DNA of 64,000 nt from contig CM040746.1 in the NCBI GenBank assembly GCA_022829145.1, positions 124,001 to 188,000 of the forward strand. The letters are read 5' to 3'. The position numbers and the translations under genes were made by a program. The notes beneath the pieces were generated by a model. That model did not search any database. It was not told the DNA's origin and saw nothing but the letters and a program-made list of their open reading frames with translations. Shown one piece after another: positions 20,056-32,652 of the stretch; the first letter of the stretch is position 1; every line of letters starts with the position of its first letter. This DNA comes from Albula goreensis. Its lineage: Eukaryota; Chordata; Actinopteri; Albuliformes; Albulidae.

Positions 20056-20379
20056 GAACAAGTGAACAGACACGTACTGATATGACATCAGCTTCTATCC
20101 ATCCTTTAGTCACACCTAAGGCTGCATGCAACAATGTGGACCATAGTAAACAGGCACATACTGATCTGAGATCAGCTTCTCTCAATCCCTCAGTCACAAC
20201 TGAGGCTGGAGGCAATGCTGTGGACTATTCCGAACAGGCACCGACTGATCTGAGATCAGTTCCTTGCAATTCCTCCATTGCAGCTCAGACTGGAGCCATT
20301 GTTACTGCACCACAGGTACATGGATGTAGTGTGGCAGGAAACATGACTGTCAATGTGAACATCCAGCCTGATAACAAAG
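20056..20379 (+). CDS. NLR exon 2: linker with 28-aa tandem repeats
   Basis: Acceptor TTTCTCACAG ends at 20055 and donor GTAAGA begins at 20380; phase 1 at both ends. It encodes 108 residues. The first two repeat units are exactly 84 bp (20067-20150, 20151-20234), with a partial third to about 20300. Each begins with Q-[TA]-x-T-D-[ML]-x-S-A/V and contains a P-x-V-T-x-x-A block ending in VDxSx. After the repeats, residues APQVHGCSVAGNMTVNVNIQ resemble the short beta-rich linker that precedes FISNA in fish NLRs. The Ser/Thr-rich repeat is probably a flexible spacer between PYD and NACHT. No known domain is recognised in it. Confidence 0.75.
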
Positions 20380-21204
20380 GTAAGACAGGCTTCATCATTA
20401 TCATTCTGTAGCTGTTATCAAACCCACAGAAGGGAATCAATGTTTCGTGGAAGTATGTGGTGTACATACGGCACTGCCAAAAGAGACATTTTGCAGTTGT
20501 GAGTCTACAAGTGTGTCAGATTGTGATACAAAGTCAAGTTTACTTTTTCGAAATACAATATTGTATATAGAGTGTAAACACAGTATTGCTACATAAATAT
20601 TTAAAGCACATAAAAGGTCTTTAATGATATTGATAAAAGTCAGAGATAGGGTGGAATAGAAAGGCTTTCTGAAAAGTGTCATTCCAGAGATCCCAATAAA
20701 TTTTTTATTATGTCACCATTATAGTGTTCCAGTTTTACTGTTTCATGTATGTAGTTTACCTGTACTGTAGCCGCTGGCTCAACTGTAACTATATGTGGTT
20801 GAGTGGAAATACTATGTTTATACAAGGGTTCTATTTGGATAGTAATCATTTCAATAAAATTCTCCATCAGTTCTGAAGAGGCAGTCACTACACTTCATAT
20901 AGATTATTAATCAAATAAACGAGTCATCCTTAAAGAGGCAGCCAGTCTAACCACTCTACTGCCTAACCACTGTGGCAGATATGCACTTATCAGGTTTGCT
21001 TAGCGACTGTTGGCAGGGGGATGGACCATGTCATCAGCTGCTTACTAATTCCTATGAGAGACTCAGGGATGTGCTGAAGTAGTTTACTTTTACAGCAAAG
21101 CCTGCTCCATTCAGCAGAGTAAAAATTTGGGTTGGTACAACCACCAAATCAAATAGGGATGCATGGTATGAAATTAGCTTCCACATCAATGAGGTATAGC
21201 TTTA
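20380..21204. other. intron sequence, nothing recognised
   Basis: Intron 2 of the NLR gene, AT-rich, without a recognisable repeat family in this part. Confidence 0.4.
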
Positions 21205-21413
21205 GATACTTCGGAGTCCCCTTAACTACCCCTAACTTCTCCCTGTTTTAGGAGCTGTTTTTAGTGATAAAAGGCTCTGTGAATTACCTTTAGACCCAAA
21301 ATTTAGGACTCCTAAAATTAAGACTGACACACCCATTATTTTTGAGAGGTTCTCCTAAATTGGTAAGTTGGGAGCAACTTTTTGTCTTAAAATGTTTTGT
21401 GAATATGGCCCCT
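21205..21413. mobile_element. probable Harbinger-type MITE, left-truncated
   Basis: The right end GTTTTGTGAATATGGCCC and the interior pairing of CTTCTCCCTGTTTTAGGAGC with AGGTTCTCCTAAATTGGT resemble a widespread fish MITE with GGGCCATATTCACAAAAC ends. The matching left end was not found. Identification is from memory of the repeat. Confidence 0.45.
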
Positions 21414-22414
21414 GGTTTTCAGGTCACTGTCGATTAAGAGGAAACAACAAAAACAGGAGTTTAACACCCCTGCGCCGCTCATGTTATTGAGGAGCGGGCG
21501 ATTTTTGTACCTTTGTGAGTTCATAATCTGATTCAGTAAAGCATAACACACAATATTGACCCCCATTTACATATTTAAGTAAAAACAAAACAAACAACGT
21601 TAAAATGACTCAAAGTTTCCATCTAAATAACCCAAAAGATTCATCTAGATAGTCCATCAATTATTTTCTCCAACAGGACTTTCAGTTCACATCACCAACA
21701 TTTCTGTATGTGCTAGAGAGCGCTTATCACCATGTGCCCAACAGTGCCAGGATCACCCACTCCCAGTGTGTATTGCCTCCAGGACTGCAGGCCTCTGCCA
21801 AAGCTCACCTTCATTTCAGCTTTGACAATCTTTAAATCCCTGTCAAAGTGAGCTCTCTTCACCTGGGCATGCATGGCTGTTTTCACCTTTGAACTGGGAG
21901 GCAAGTGGGCGTCCCCTCACCAAGCACTGTTGTTAAGCTCTCTGGCTGCAGGGGTGGGCAGGTGAAGGTCTCCCAGTCAAATAGTGTGAGCTAGTGTGTG
22001 TGTAAAGCCAAGGAGTGATTTACACTTTAAATATACACCTTAGACAGACTCAGTGTGGTTACTCAGAATGAACAAGTAGTCGAATATTCTCCCACCCAAG
22101 CCATAACATATTTAAAGCTGTTTTTGTTTTTAAACAATATATCTGGAGGATCACCTCAGCTTCCTCCAGTGCACTCCACAAGGCTTTCCCTAGTTTCATT
22201 AGTTATTTTATTTAATAAAGTGTCTGAGTAAGTTTTAAAAGTTGTGGCTTTCTCCTTATCTTGTCTTGTGTTCAGCATTCTGTTCTTAGCTATGTACCCT
22301 GTTGTATGCATGTCATCAATTCCTGATCCCCAGTAAGGGCGTACTCCAGTGGATGGATCTTTGGAGCACTTTCCCTCTCATCCACACTTGCTTCCTGTGA
22401 GAGAGAAAGACTAA
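21414..22414. other. intron sequence, nothing recognised
   Basis: No exon or repeat family identified. Ends with TAA at 22412-22414, the left target duplication of the Harbinger-type element. Confidence 0.35.
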
Positions 22415-24296
22415 GGGCTCTATTTTCAAATTCATACGTCATAAGTCATAAATCAGTCATTGCCCGATTCATGCTACACTCGATGGGAGGGGCAATCCCG
22501 CAAACCTATTTAGGTGGACTCACGTCAAAAGCGATACATCAAATTGGGCGGGTCCAGTCCATGGCACTGCCCGCAATAGGAGGTCCTTAACATGGCGCTA
22601 TCCGTAATGGATGCAGGACTGTGTTAATATCAATTACAGGGCTTGGCATGTTTCAGCCAATCGTAGTGAGCGTTACATGCAAAAAAATCATGTGCACTCA
22701 GCGCTCGCAAGAAAAAATAAATGACCTAAGGCAGAGGAATGTGAACTTCACACCAGAGGAGACAGACAAACTGATTTGTGTCCACATGGACAAGATCGCT
22801 GGGTTTCGGCGGTTTATACAGCCTGGCAAAAAACTGGCAAATAACAGCTGGTAAAATTGACAGTTACTGGTCTCCAGTCGTGTGACATTCGCCACCGGCA
22901 GAATGCGAAGGGGTAGAGCACACATGTCCATTATTAAATATATGTGGTGATCATCATACAGTTTTCATTCCTCTTTATGCTCAGTGATACAATACATTGC
23001 TTAATACTGCCAAAACCCGTTTTATATTAAGTAACGTCAAACCACATGACGCAAAAATGAATATAGCCTACAGTAACCACTGTAGCTAGCATGACATATT
23101 TCACTCAGCTACATTAAATACAGATGGAGGCGAGAGAGGCTCCACTCAGGAACAGCAGCAGTCCATTCCGGGTCCTTAACTGCGAAATCCCCCCTTTCAA
23201 ACTACCGCTCCAAGGACATCATCCAATCGGACCTCTGCCTTATAAAAAAAAACAGACTCTTTCATTCTTATGGTCCAAGGATACCCTAAATTGTACAATA
23301 TCAAAGTCATACAGTAAGGCTGACAGAAAAGAGAATGCACTAATAGTTACATATGTATTTCATTGTTTGAATAGCCTAGTTTTGACATAAAATATAGGAT
23401 ATCCTATCTAGCTAACAAGTGCTATCTTACTTGCTTGTCACAACTTGCCGTTGTGGTCATGGGGGCCTGTCTTAGCTAGCCAGCTAAATATAATGATGAT
23501 AATTATTTGACAATCAGCTATATTTATTGTCCTTACGTAAAATGTATCACTAGTGAGTTACATGTCTGCTGCAGGTCCCAATCAGCGATCACCGATTTTT
23601 GACAGGCGTGATTTTGTTCTATGTTCTGCGCTCTCACTTTTGGAATGCAGAGCCGAAATTCCTCTTGTGAACATAGGGTCAGTCATATTAAGAAAAGAGT
23701 GCCACTGTTTGAAAAGTCATTGGCGGTAATGCCTTCTACTCCTTGCAATTATGTATTCCATACTATTGGAATCAACAGCAAAACAGAGATGTTAAATTCA
23801 GCCTAGCTTAATCGTCTGCATCCATCATGTTCCAAACATTAAAAGAATCTAAATTTAAAGAGCACAGGTCTCACACTTTCCTAGTAGATCGTGGGGAATT
23901 CAATTATTTGTGTCATTATGGAAGTTTGACCATTATTGCCTTTCGGTAATCCTTTCCGAAGTCACCTGCTGGCTAAGTCAATTTATTTTTCTACCTTCGA
24001 ATTTTGCGCTCCGAATAGACCTGCTTTTGAGACCTCTTAAGCGCAAGAGTTTCTCTTTGGACGAGCACTGCCAATTCGGGCATTGCGCCCCATAATTTGC
24101 ATGGTACTATCATTTGTTTTCAGAGAACACTCCCAGACATTGCGCGTCTATGCCCCTTTATTACGTCAGAGACGCAAGTGGCTTTGTGCTTGCGGTGCTG
24201 GCCTGTATCACAAAATAACTTTGCGGGTGTAGTTGTGGAATTGCCGAGTTTTAAATCGCTCGTACGATGTTGCACCTGCTGCTTAAAATAGAGCCC
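22415..24296. mobile_element. PIF/Harbinger-type element, 1.88 kb, TAA target duplication
   Basis: Inverted ends GGGCTCTATTTTCAA (22415) and TTAAAATAGAGCCC (ending 24296) are flanked by TAA on both sides (22412-22414, 24297-24299), fitting the 3-bp TWA target of PIF/Harbinger elements. It contains a short Myb-like frame (22690-22854) but no recognisable DDE transposase, so it is a derivative that kept or captured the accessory ORF side. The CpG content of its ends exceeds that of the surrounding intron. It lies in NLR intron 2. Confidence 0.7.
22690..22854 (+). pseudogene. Myb/SANT-like accessory protein fragment of the Harbinger element
   Basis: The 54-codon frame from ATG 22690 reads MCTQRSQEKINDLRQRNVNF, then TPEETDKLICVHMDKIAG. 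The R-x-x-NF-[ST]-PEE-x-x-x-L-[IV] pattern is that of the trihelix Myb-like protein Harbinger elements carry beside their transposase to aid nuclear import and DNA binding. It stops after a short tail, so most of the domain is absent. Identification rests on this motif only. Confidence 0.45.
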
Positions 24297-24649
24297 TAAG
24301 TGTTAGTGTCCATTCTTATGCAGTTTTTTTTTCTTTTACGTATTATTGTGAAGATCAGCCTCGTTGTATAATTTACACTGATGATGGTGATTCATTTGAT
24401 GATCAAAAATAATCCTACTCTAGAGAAGCCATCACGTACATTTAAAATCAACCAGGATTTAAACACAATAAAGCCGATAAGGCTTATTTCCATTGTGGTC
24501 CTCACAAGAAATACACAAGTCAAAAAAACCCACATGAGAATTTAAAAAGACAACCAAAGACAAAACACTAAAAACAAAAACAGACAGTAGGCCACGTCTT
24601 AACAGGGGTTCTTTCTGATCATGCACGCTTAATATTTTGTACTAACCAT
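24297..24649. other. intron spacer
   Basis: AT-rich sequence between the Harbinger element and the LINE tail; nothing recognised. Confidence 0.35.
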
Positions 24650-25372
24650 GTTTTAAGCATTACTTTAAACATAGTTTCAGTTCTCCAAGAAGGTTATTCC
24701 ATAGAGTTGTGGCCGAGTATAGAAATGTGTTTTTACCCATTTGTTTTAAAAGAATAAGGAATAAAATTTGTTAAAATTTATGGCCATGATTTGTGGCCAT
24801 GATTATTTCTAATGAGAGTAAAACAATTCACGAAATATTTGGGTGCAATGTTCTTCAGGATTTTAAACGCCATGGTCATTTTCACATAGATGACTCTTTG
24901 TTCAGCTGTAACCCAGTTAAGTTCTCTAAAATGAGCCAATTCAATATGGGTGTGCGGATACAGTTTCAAAATTACTCTAATCAGTTTATTTTGGGCTTTC
25001 TGTAGCCTATTCTTGAACTCCACTGAAAAACCAGTATACCATGACATTACGGCATAATCAAAGTAACAGTGAATAAGAGATCCTGCGAATGTAAAATAGA
25101 ACAAAGGTTGCTTTCCTGGCTGAGTATTTCATCCTCTGATTTATTTTAGCAAGAACCTTAAATACCATACTTTTGCCTGATAAGCATCCATCTTATTCAC
25201 AAACAAGATAGTTCATGCTAGTCTTGGCAGCAATAACCTCCTCCCCAAATTTTACTTTAAAATTTGGTGTCCTTCTTAGCCTAATTTTAGATCCACACAA
25301 GATGGCCTTGGTCTTACCCAAATGTAAAGATAACTTACTGTCAGCTAACCATTTAACATCAACTAGCTTATA
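24650..25372 (-). pseudogene. CR1/L2-group LINE reverse-transcriptase C-terminal remnant
   Basis: Minus-strand translation starts with WLADSKLSLHLGKTKAILCG, then RRTPNFKVKFGEEVIAAKT and, after a stop, LSGKSMVFKVLAKINQRMKY. It continues with SLIHCYFDYAVMSWYTGFS, NRLQKAQNKLIRVIL and FRELNWVTAEQRVIY. This is the thumb/C-terminal part of LINE RTs of the CR1/L2/Rex type (N-K-L-S-L-H-x-x-K-T, Y-L-G, H-F-D-Y-A-x-x-x-W-Y, L-q-x-x-Q-N-K). The catalytic core is missing, and stops and frame changes are present. It ends within 30 bases of the acceptor of NLR exon 3 (25400), so it forms part of that intron's polypyrimidine neighbourhood. Confidence 0.7.
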
Positions 25373-25399
25373 AATGAACTTTTTCTCTTTTCTTTGCAG

Positions 25400-25444
25400 C
25401 GACCACAGAGGCTGTGCAGGACCAAAAGAGTACAGCCAGGAAAG
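25400..25444 (+). CDS. NLR exon 3: 45-nt linker exon
   Basis: Acceptor TTTTCTTTGCAG ends at 25399 and donor GTAAGA starts at 25445. Phase 1 at both ends continues exactly from exon 2 and into exon 4. It encodes about 15 residues, ATTEAVQDQKSTARK. Small linker exons of this type sit between the N-terminal domain and FISNA in fish NLR genes. No domain by itself. Confidence 0.6.
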
Positions 25445-26749
25445 GTAAGAACTCGTATTCTTACAAATTGTATGAAAATATCAATGCTGTATTCAGTATG
25501 CAAACAGAGCTGGAGATTATGCTACTCAATAATCACTATTCAAACCTACACTAGCAATATTACAGTAATAAATACTATGCTACACAAAGATTTCCCCAAA
25601 TCAGGAAATGGCAGTTACCATTACATTGTACTTACACTCTTGTAGAAATCTCACACTTAAACCATTAGTTTATCTTAGAAGTCACATTATTTTTATTGTA
25701 TCTTTAACCTCATGTGTAGAAACTACAGTAATAATTTAAATACTTACTTGATGAATTCTGTTAATTTAAGTCTCAAGTATCAGTGTGTCTTAAGTATCAG
25801 TAGATTATTATATTAACAGACACCACACTCGGTTGCTGCCATAACAAAATACTTTATCAGGTATTGACATAGAAGAGCCCATACAGGAGCAATTAGTGGT
25901 CATTTTAACGCACAGCACCATCAAGTGGGCAAGATCCATCATTACACATATTCAGCACATAACAGTATGGAATACTGTTGTTGTTACAACCTCATAATAT
26001 TCATACCCTACCAGCTCTGCCAACTGCCTGCATGGTACATGTCGCCACATCCTCTTCAGAGGTACTCATGTGGGGTAAATCTTTCAAACAAGTGTAGCTC
26101 TGTAATGTAAGAGACACAGATACATAGTTCCAGGGATAACGTTCATATGTTAACAGGGAAGTTATTCCAAAGTGTCAGGTGTGGTGAGGTAATGACCAGA
26201 ACTTCATTTGGAAAATAGGGTGGCACGTCTTGGAAGGGAGAAAGGTGTCGGAAAGTACAGGATATGTTTTAATTAAAGATTTTGTTGGCCACTACCTCTG
26301 AATTAAGATTGTTACGTAGTCTGCATTTGAATAAATATTTGAATAGACTGTTTTGTTTACCTATCTCATTGTGTAAGAACAAGTTGTACTTTGATTAAAG
26401 TGTTCTCCATTTTCATTTTCATCAAGTGAGGTTTTGGCTTCCTTTGCTAATGACAGCACTTAGCCGTAGTCTTGGTTTTGGTTAGTTCATGGATTGAGTC
26501 AACTGGTGCTGCTGCATTCTAGGTCAAATGAAATATAATAAAGTTCATAATTTGCAGCAATTCTCTCAGTCTGAATATGATGTTATAAGGCATCTTGACA
26601 CTGACCCTACCTAAATGTTAGGGTAGATTGTCAAACACAGCAACAGAAGCTAGGGGTGTAGGCAGGACTTCCTGAAGGTAAATTAAATATGAAACAAGAC
26701 AGAGTTTATTTGTAAAGTGTAATTTTTCTGACCATAAATAAAACAAATA
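25445..26749. other. intron sequence, nothing recognised
   Basis: NLR intron 3; AT-rich, no exon or element identified before the MITE at 26750. Confidence 0.35.
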
Positions 26750-27069
26750 CAGGAGGTCCTCGGGTTACGACGGTCTCGAGTTACGTCGTTTCGTGGTTAC
26801 AAGGCATTCCCATAAATTACTTAAAACACCTTGTTTCGACCTAAGCGGTTTGGTTCGTAAATACGACCACAGAAATAAAGGTAAGGAATTGTTCTCTCTG
26901 TTTTTTATTACTGTTTCATTTAATTACTGTATTTTATATGTCCTTCATGTGTTGTGTGTACAGTGAGTGACTTAAGGTGTTAATTTAGGTATAAATTCCG
27001 ACTTATGTCGAAAATCGGCTTATGACACGTCGTAGGAACGGAACTCGTTCGTAAATTGAGGACCCCCTG
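26750..27069. mobile_element. pogo/Tigger-like MITE, 320 bp, TA target duplication
   Basis: Inverted ends CAGGAGGTCCTCGGGTTACG (26750) and AATTGAGGACCCCCTG (ending 27069) with TA on both sides (26748-26749, 27070-27071). The ends and the CG-containing subterminal sequence (TTACGTCG, CGTCGTAGG) are of the mariner/pogo type. No coding capacity. Confidence 0.65.
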
Positions 27070-27071
27070 TA

Positions 27072-28355
27072 TCTTCTTTGCATCACTGAATTTACTGATA
27101 GAATGCAACTCAATAAGGAAACTATGACTCCCAGACAATAAAATTGTTGTGAAAAGCAATGTGTCATTTAATATTGTTGTTGAGTTTGCTACAACAATAG
27201 GCAACAATGACAGCAGTTGAAACGAAAGAACTCATAATGGTTTTTAATTATTATTTGCTGACAGTTCACACAATGTAGCAGAACTAGCGAATACTGAGGG
27301 AACTGCACTCTCACTGAATGAACAATACATTGAGCAGCGACTCTGTCTTGCAGGAAATACTTCTGAACAAAAGGAGAGAGCCAAATGAATGAATCTTTTG
27401 AATGCATGGATCCTAAAGAACCAGCTCACCAAAACAAACAAAAGTTCCCATCACTACTAAAGGCTAGTCCACTTAGTAGAGTCATTGACCCACTAACATG
27501 AGGGGAATAAGAACAGATCTTACAACATAATTATGTTTCTAAGACATCATTTTTTTTATTGTAGCTCTCGATGTCATGTGCTAATTACCTTAACAGATAT
27601 TTTGCAACTGTCCTGATGAACTATCAATATTAATTGTTGGAATTTGCTGGCTCCGAGTAAAACCCTAACCAGCTTACAGGGAAGCAGCTGTAGTCTGGAG
27701 ATAACATAACGTAGAAGTCACCGGAACATTAGTGGGAATTTTTACAAGTAGAAATGGCAGGGCTGCACATGAAGTAGAGTATAATTAAGCATAAAACAGT
27801 TCCCTTATTCATAACTGGACATAAGAAAAATTATATTTTTTAACTAGGACACCCGCTTGGCAGAAATACATACATTATAAAGTTTGGTGTTGATGAATTT
27901 TGTATTTTTTTGAGAAATATGTTTTCCAAGTTCTTCTATGATATTAAATGAAGTGAATTGGAAGTTAGGAAAAGGCCTAAATATTCCAACACAAGATTGG
28001 GTTTGCTCAGAGCACAGGGTGAAGGGGAAATAACTCCACCTTGTTCAGGTACACCAGAGGAAACTAAAGAGCTTAAGGTCTTAGCAAAATGAAATGCCCC
28101 TTTAAAATTAGAAATGACCCATCCGAATTTGATGAATACACCATATTGACCCTCCTCTGAGAACGCTATTTTAAAAATGATACACCATAAAAGTTGTGTT
28201 ATGTAACACTGTGAGAATGGTGTGTATCACAATGGAAAGTTGATTGTGTAAGCACTTCTTACTGGCTGTTTTCTGTTTTCTATCAACACTTTCCTCAAGA
28301 CAACATTTAAACAAATTATTATTTTTAAACTATCTTGTATATTTCCTCTTTTTAG
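27072..28355. other. intron sequence, nothing recognised
   Basis: AT-rich NLR intron 3 remainder, ending with the acceptor tract TTTCCTCTTTTTAG. Confidence 0.4.
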
Positions 28356-30139
28356 ATGAACGCATAATACAAGCCCAGCAGACACTGAAATCTGATCTGA
28401 AGAGAAGATATGAATGCATATTTGAAGGTTTGGCACAAGAGGGCCACTGTACCTTCCTCAATGAGATCTATACAGAGCTCTACATCACAGAGGGGAGGTG
28501 GGGGGGTCAATAATGAACACGAGGTCAGACAGATTGAGGCAGCATCAAAGAAACAAACCACACAGGAGACTGCAATCCTCTGCAATGACATCTTTAAACC
28601 TTTACCTGGACAGAATAAACCCATCAGAACTGTGCTTACAAAGGGCATCGCGGGCATTGGGAAAACTGTCTCCGTGAAGAAGTTCATTCTTGACTGGGCA
28701 GAAGGAAAAGCTAATCAGGACATTCATTTCATCTTCACTCTTCCTTTCCGAGACTTGAATTTGAAGAAAGACCGAGAATTCAGTCTGATGCAACTCCTCC
28801 AGCACTACTTTCCACAGCTGAAAGAGATTGAAAGGGTTGAACATGATAAAGTCAAAGTTGTGTTCATCTTTGATGGTCTGGATGAGTGTCGACTTCCTCT
28901 AGATTTCCAGAACAATGAGATCTGGTGTGATGTAACAGAGTCAGCATCAATGGACATGCTGCTGACCAACCTCATTAAGGGGAATCTGCTTCCCTCTGCT
29001 CTCCTCTGGATCACCTCCCGACCAGCAGCAGCCAGTAAGATCCCTCCTGAGTGTGTCCACCAGGTGACAGAGATACGAGGGTTCAATGACCCACAGAAGG
29101 AGGAGTACTTCAGGAAGAGAATCAGAGATGAGAGCCAGGCCAGCAAAATTATCTCACACATAAAGTCATCCAGGAGTCTCTACATCATGTGTCACATTCC
29201 AGTCTTCTGCTGGATTTCTGCTACAGTTCTGGAGACATTGTTGGGTAAAGCAGACAGTGGAGAACTGCCCAGAACTCTGACTGAAATGTACACACACTTC
29301 CTGCTCATTCAGACCGATGTGAAGAATCAGAAGTATCATGGCACCAGTAAGACAAACCCAAAGAGCTCAGCATCAGATGCAGAAATGATCCTGAAACTGG
29401 GGACGCTGGCTTTTCTACAGTTGGAAAAGGGCAATCTGATATTCTATGAAGAGGACCTGAAAGAGAGTGGCATTGATGTCAGTGAAGCTTCAGTGTACTC
29501 TGGGGTGTGCACAGAAATCTTTAAAAAGGAGTCTGGGTTGCGTCGGGAGAAAGTCTACTGCTTTGTGCATCTGAGCATTCAGGAGTTTCTGGCTGCCTTG
29601 TTTGTGTTTCATTCATGTGTAAATGAAAACAGAAATTCCCTCAGACCAGAAGAGTCAAGACCTAAAAGTGACAGAATGCGGCTGTCTGAGTTATACATGA
29701 GTGCAGTGGATCAGGCCTTACAGAGTAAGAATGGACACCTGGACCTTTTCCTCCGATTCCTTCTGGGCCTCTCACTGGACTCCACTCAGACTCTCTTAGG
29801 AGACGTACTGAAGCAGAGAAGCAGATCAGAGAGCATTGAAGAAACTGTCCAGTACGTTAAGCAGAAGATCAGACAAGAGTCTTCAGCAGAGAGGACCATC
29901 AATCTGTTCCACTGTCTAAATGAACTGAATGACAACTCTCTAGTGGAGGAAATCCAGACTTCCCTGAGATCTGGAAGACTTTCTGATAAAGAGCTGGAAC
30001 CACACCAATGCTCAGCTCTGGCCTTTGTGTTACTGATGTCAGAGGAGGTCCTGGATGACTTTGACTTGAAGAAGTACAACACATCAGCAGCAGGTCAGCA
30101 GAGACTGGTACCAGTAGTGAGGAACTGCAGGAAGGCCAA
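28356..30139 (+). CDS. NLR exon 4: FISNA-NACHT-helical domains, one frameshift
   Basis: Acceptor ends at 28355 and donor GTGAGT starts at 30140. The N-terminal part ([20 protein letters not shown], then [14 protein letters not shown]) is the fish-specific NACHT-associated domain. Its frame stops at TAA 28512. Immediately before, a run of seven G (28500-28506) shifts the frame by one, after which [11 protein letters not shown] continues FISNA and the rest is open to the donor. NACHT features: Walker A GIAGIGKT at 28644, LPFRDLN sensor strand, Walker [12 protein letters not shown] at about 28833-28865, then winged-helix and NOD2-like helical regions ([28 protein letters not shown]). Length 1784 nt; removing one base gives the phase-2 end required by the LRR exons. 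NACHT is the ATP-driven oligomerisation module. The Met at 28410 is not the true start. Confidence 0.9.
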
Positions 30140-32218
30140 GTGAGTACTGTGACATTCATAATGCAGCTGATTGACACTGATATTTGCATAAACAGAATTT
30201 GTGTGAGAATAAATTTCATGAAGCTAGCACACCTATATCATGACCAAAAGCTTGTGTCTACCTTCAGAAAATTCAGAATTCAGAAATATTTCAAAAGATA
30301 ATATTTTTGTTCTATTTTCATATACCCCTATAGAAAAACCAATGGGAAAATACTGTAATCTGAATGTGATATTATAGTTGAACAACTGGCCATGTAGGAT
30401 GCAGAAAATGAATCTACAAATTCATTCAACAGCATTTTTATACTTCCAACTTAAGTGTCAAACCTCACTGCAATTTAGGTCTTCCTCATCTCCACAGCAT
30501 CCTCTCTGAATTTGGAATTTGTGCTGTAGGTATAGAGGTAGGGGTTGGGGGGGGTTGAAAGGGGGTTGCGAGCTCACTGCATTTCCTGCACAGCTTGGGC
30601 ATGCTGTGATAGCACGCCCCATCTCTGTTGTTCCCCAGTGTGCTGGTGCTGGAGATGTGTCTCACTCTGCCTACTGCAGAGGGATGGGGTTTGACCTGGC
30701 CCAGCCATTTCCTGGTCCCTGTACAAACTCTGCCCTCTTCTAGGACCCTCCTGGTGTCAGATTTGAACTAAACACACCATGTTACAGCACTGAGGTCCTG
30801 TACGGCTTCCTTATAGTGCTGCACAGTGACCAGTTTGTTCTCCATCTCAGACATGAGCTCAGTGGTGAAATTACTGAGGGACTCTTATCCTTCCCCTCTC
30901 GATAGAGGTTCCAGAACCTCTCCAGGGCATTAGCATTTTAAAGCTAACCTCAAAGTGAGGCCTGGAACCTTCACCTCCAAACAGATCATGCTGGGCGTTT
31001 TGGTCTCTGTCTGTGGAGGATGGGTGGGGTGTTGTGCCATCCTTATTGTTCTGTCCACTGGCTCTGTCATGCAAAATTTGATCCGCCTGGGAAATTTGAT
31101 CTGGCCAGACGCGACAATGGGTTCTGAACAGCGGATATAGCATCTCTGCTGGAAAATAGAAAACTAAAAGGCAAACACATATTTTACAAAGGGGCATGCT
31201 TTGTAAATGTTAGTGATTAAAGTCTCTGGTGTAATTATAGTGGCAAGGAAACAATGGTGGTGAACCTTAGATTCAACCTGGCGAGCGTACAAATTCATGA
31301 GTCAAATTACTGGTTGCTCCTGAGTACTTGGGCAGGGTGCATATTTACTTACACAAACATAAACTTTAAATGAAGCGATTCTTTGGAGTTTCAGAAATGA
31401 TCGCTCTGGGAAACTAAAAATCCCACAGTTATGGAAATACTCATTTAACAAAATTGTTTTAAAAATTGTTTTGTATTGCTTGTGAATTAGTGAATAGTGT
31501 TCAAATCTCTACGTCTCAAATACTAAGACATAATTTAACTTAGATGCTGACCCTGTCAGGGGGATCATGTCATCCACCTACAACCAGCACCCCGCCTACC
31601 TTGTCCCTCCCATACCCCCCTACCTGAGTCTGTCGAAACCAATCCAACTCACCCCAACCGTAGAAGGCCCCTCCCATCCTGCCCCTCACATACACAGTGA
31701 GGGAAATACTTGGGAAAGAGATAGAGAGGCTGTGGAAACAAAGAGAAAGAGTTAAGAAAGAAAGAGAGAAAGAAATAATGAAACATGATATACAGTACAA
31801 GAAGGTGTAGAGGTCATATATTTTTTTTTATTTTGCATTTTACAACCTTCATGTTTTGGATATCATAAATATTTAATTATATTGTCTTACAGAATAAAAG
31901 AAAATTGCATTATGTGCATGATATTTGCCCAGCAGTAGAAATAAATTCAGAATAAAGTTCTGTGATAGGTCTTGATCATAGTGGCAAAACATCACAGTTT
32001 AAAACATTTTTTCAGAGTTTACAGTTTCATTATTTGATTACTTGTGGACATTTTTTACAATTTAAAACAATAAGTAGAGCACAGAGTGCAGATCTACTTA
32101 AGCAAACAGAGACAATGCACATTTTCTTTATTCAAATATTTTCGTATCTTTAAGTGAATAATACATTTGTATAAATGTTTATTGGGACCAAAAACAAAGA
32201 GATGCTGCTGAGTGCTAC
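30140..32218. other. intron sequence, mostly unrecognised
   Basis: NLR intron 4. 30500-31150 is G-rich and more complex than its surroundings and may be a mobile-element fragment on the minus strand, but no family was recognised. No exon seen. Confidence 0.35.
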
Positions 32219-32221
32219 TGT

Positions 32222-32270
<49 letters not shown>

Positions 32271-32272
32271 AT
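32219..32272. repeat. (TTTA)n microsatellite
   Basis: About thirteen tandem TTTA units. Confidence 0.95.
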
Positions 32273-32652
32273 GTAAATTTACACATTTTTGTTCACTCTA
32301 AGAAACAAGGAGATACTGCTAACTTCTGATAATTGTGGTTAAGTGCATTAAATTAACTTTATTTTTCAATCATTGGGCTTTTTTTTTTACTTAGCTTAGT
32401 TTTTGATTACCTGTGGACATTTATTCAGGTGATCATTTTTTTTTAACTTAAAATAAGTGCACTGCAGGCAGAGTGTAGATCTACTTTAGTATACAGAGAT
32501 AGTGCAGACAATAACATTAGTGTTAAATAAATGTCCATTTAAGTTAAGCAATTTTGTGTCTCATTTGTTTTTATTATATATTATTAGTATATATTATATA
32601 AATAGTTCTATTTTATCAGATGCAACAACATGATATCAGCATTATATATATT

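Noticed and set aside
28410-30143. 577-aa frame starting at Met 28410 as a stand-alone NACHT protein
   Set aside because: The start lies out of frame inside the FISNA coding sequence, downstream of a proper acceptor at 28355, and the frame exists only because of the G7 shift. It is an internal exon of the larger gene.
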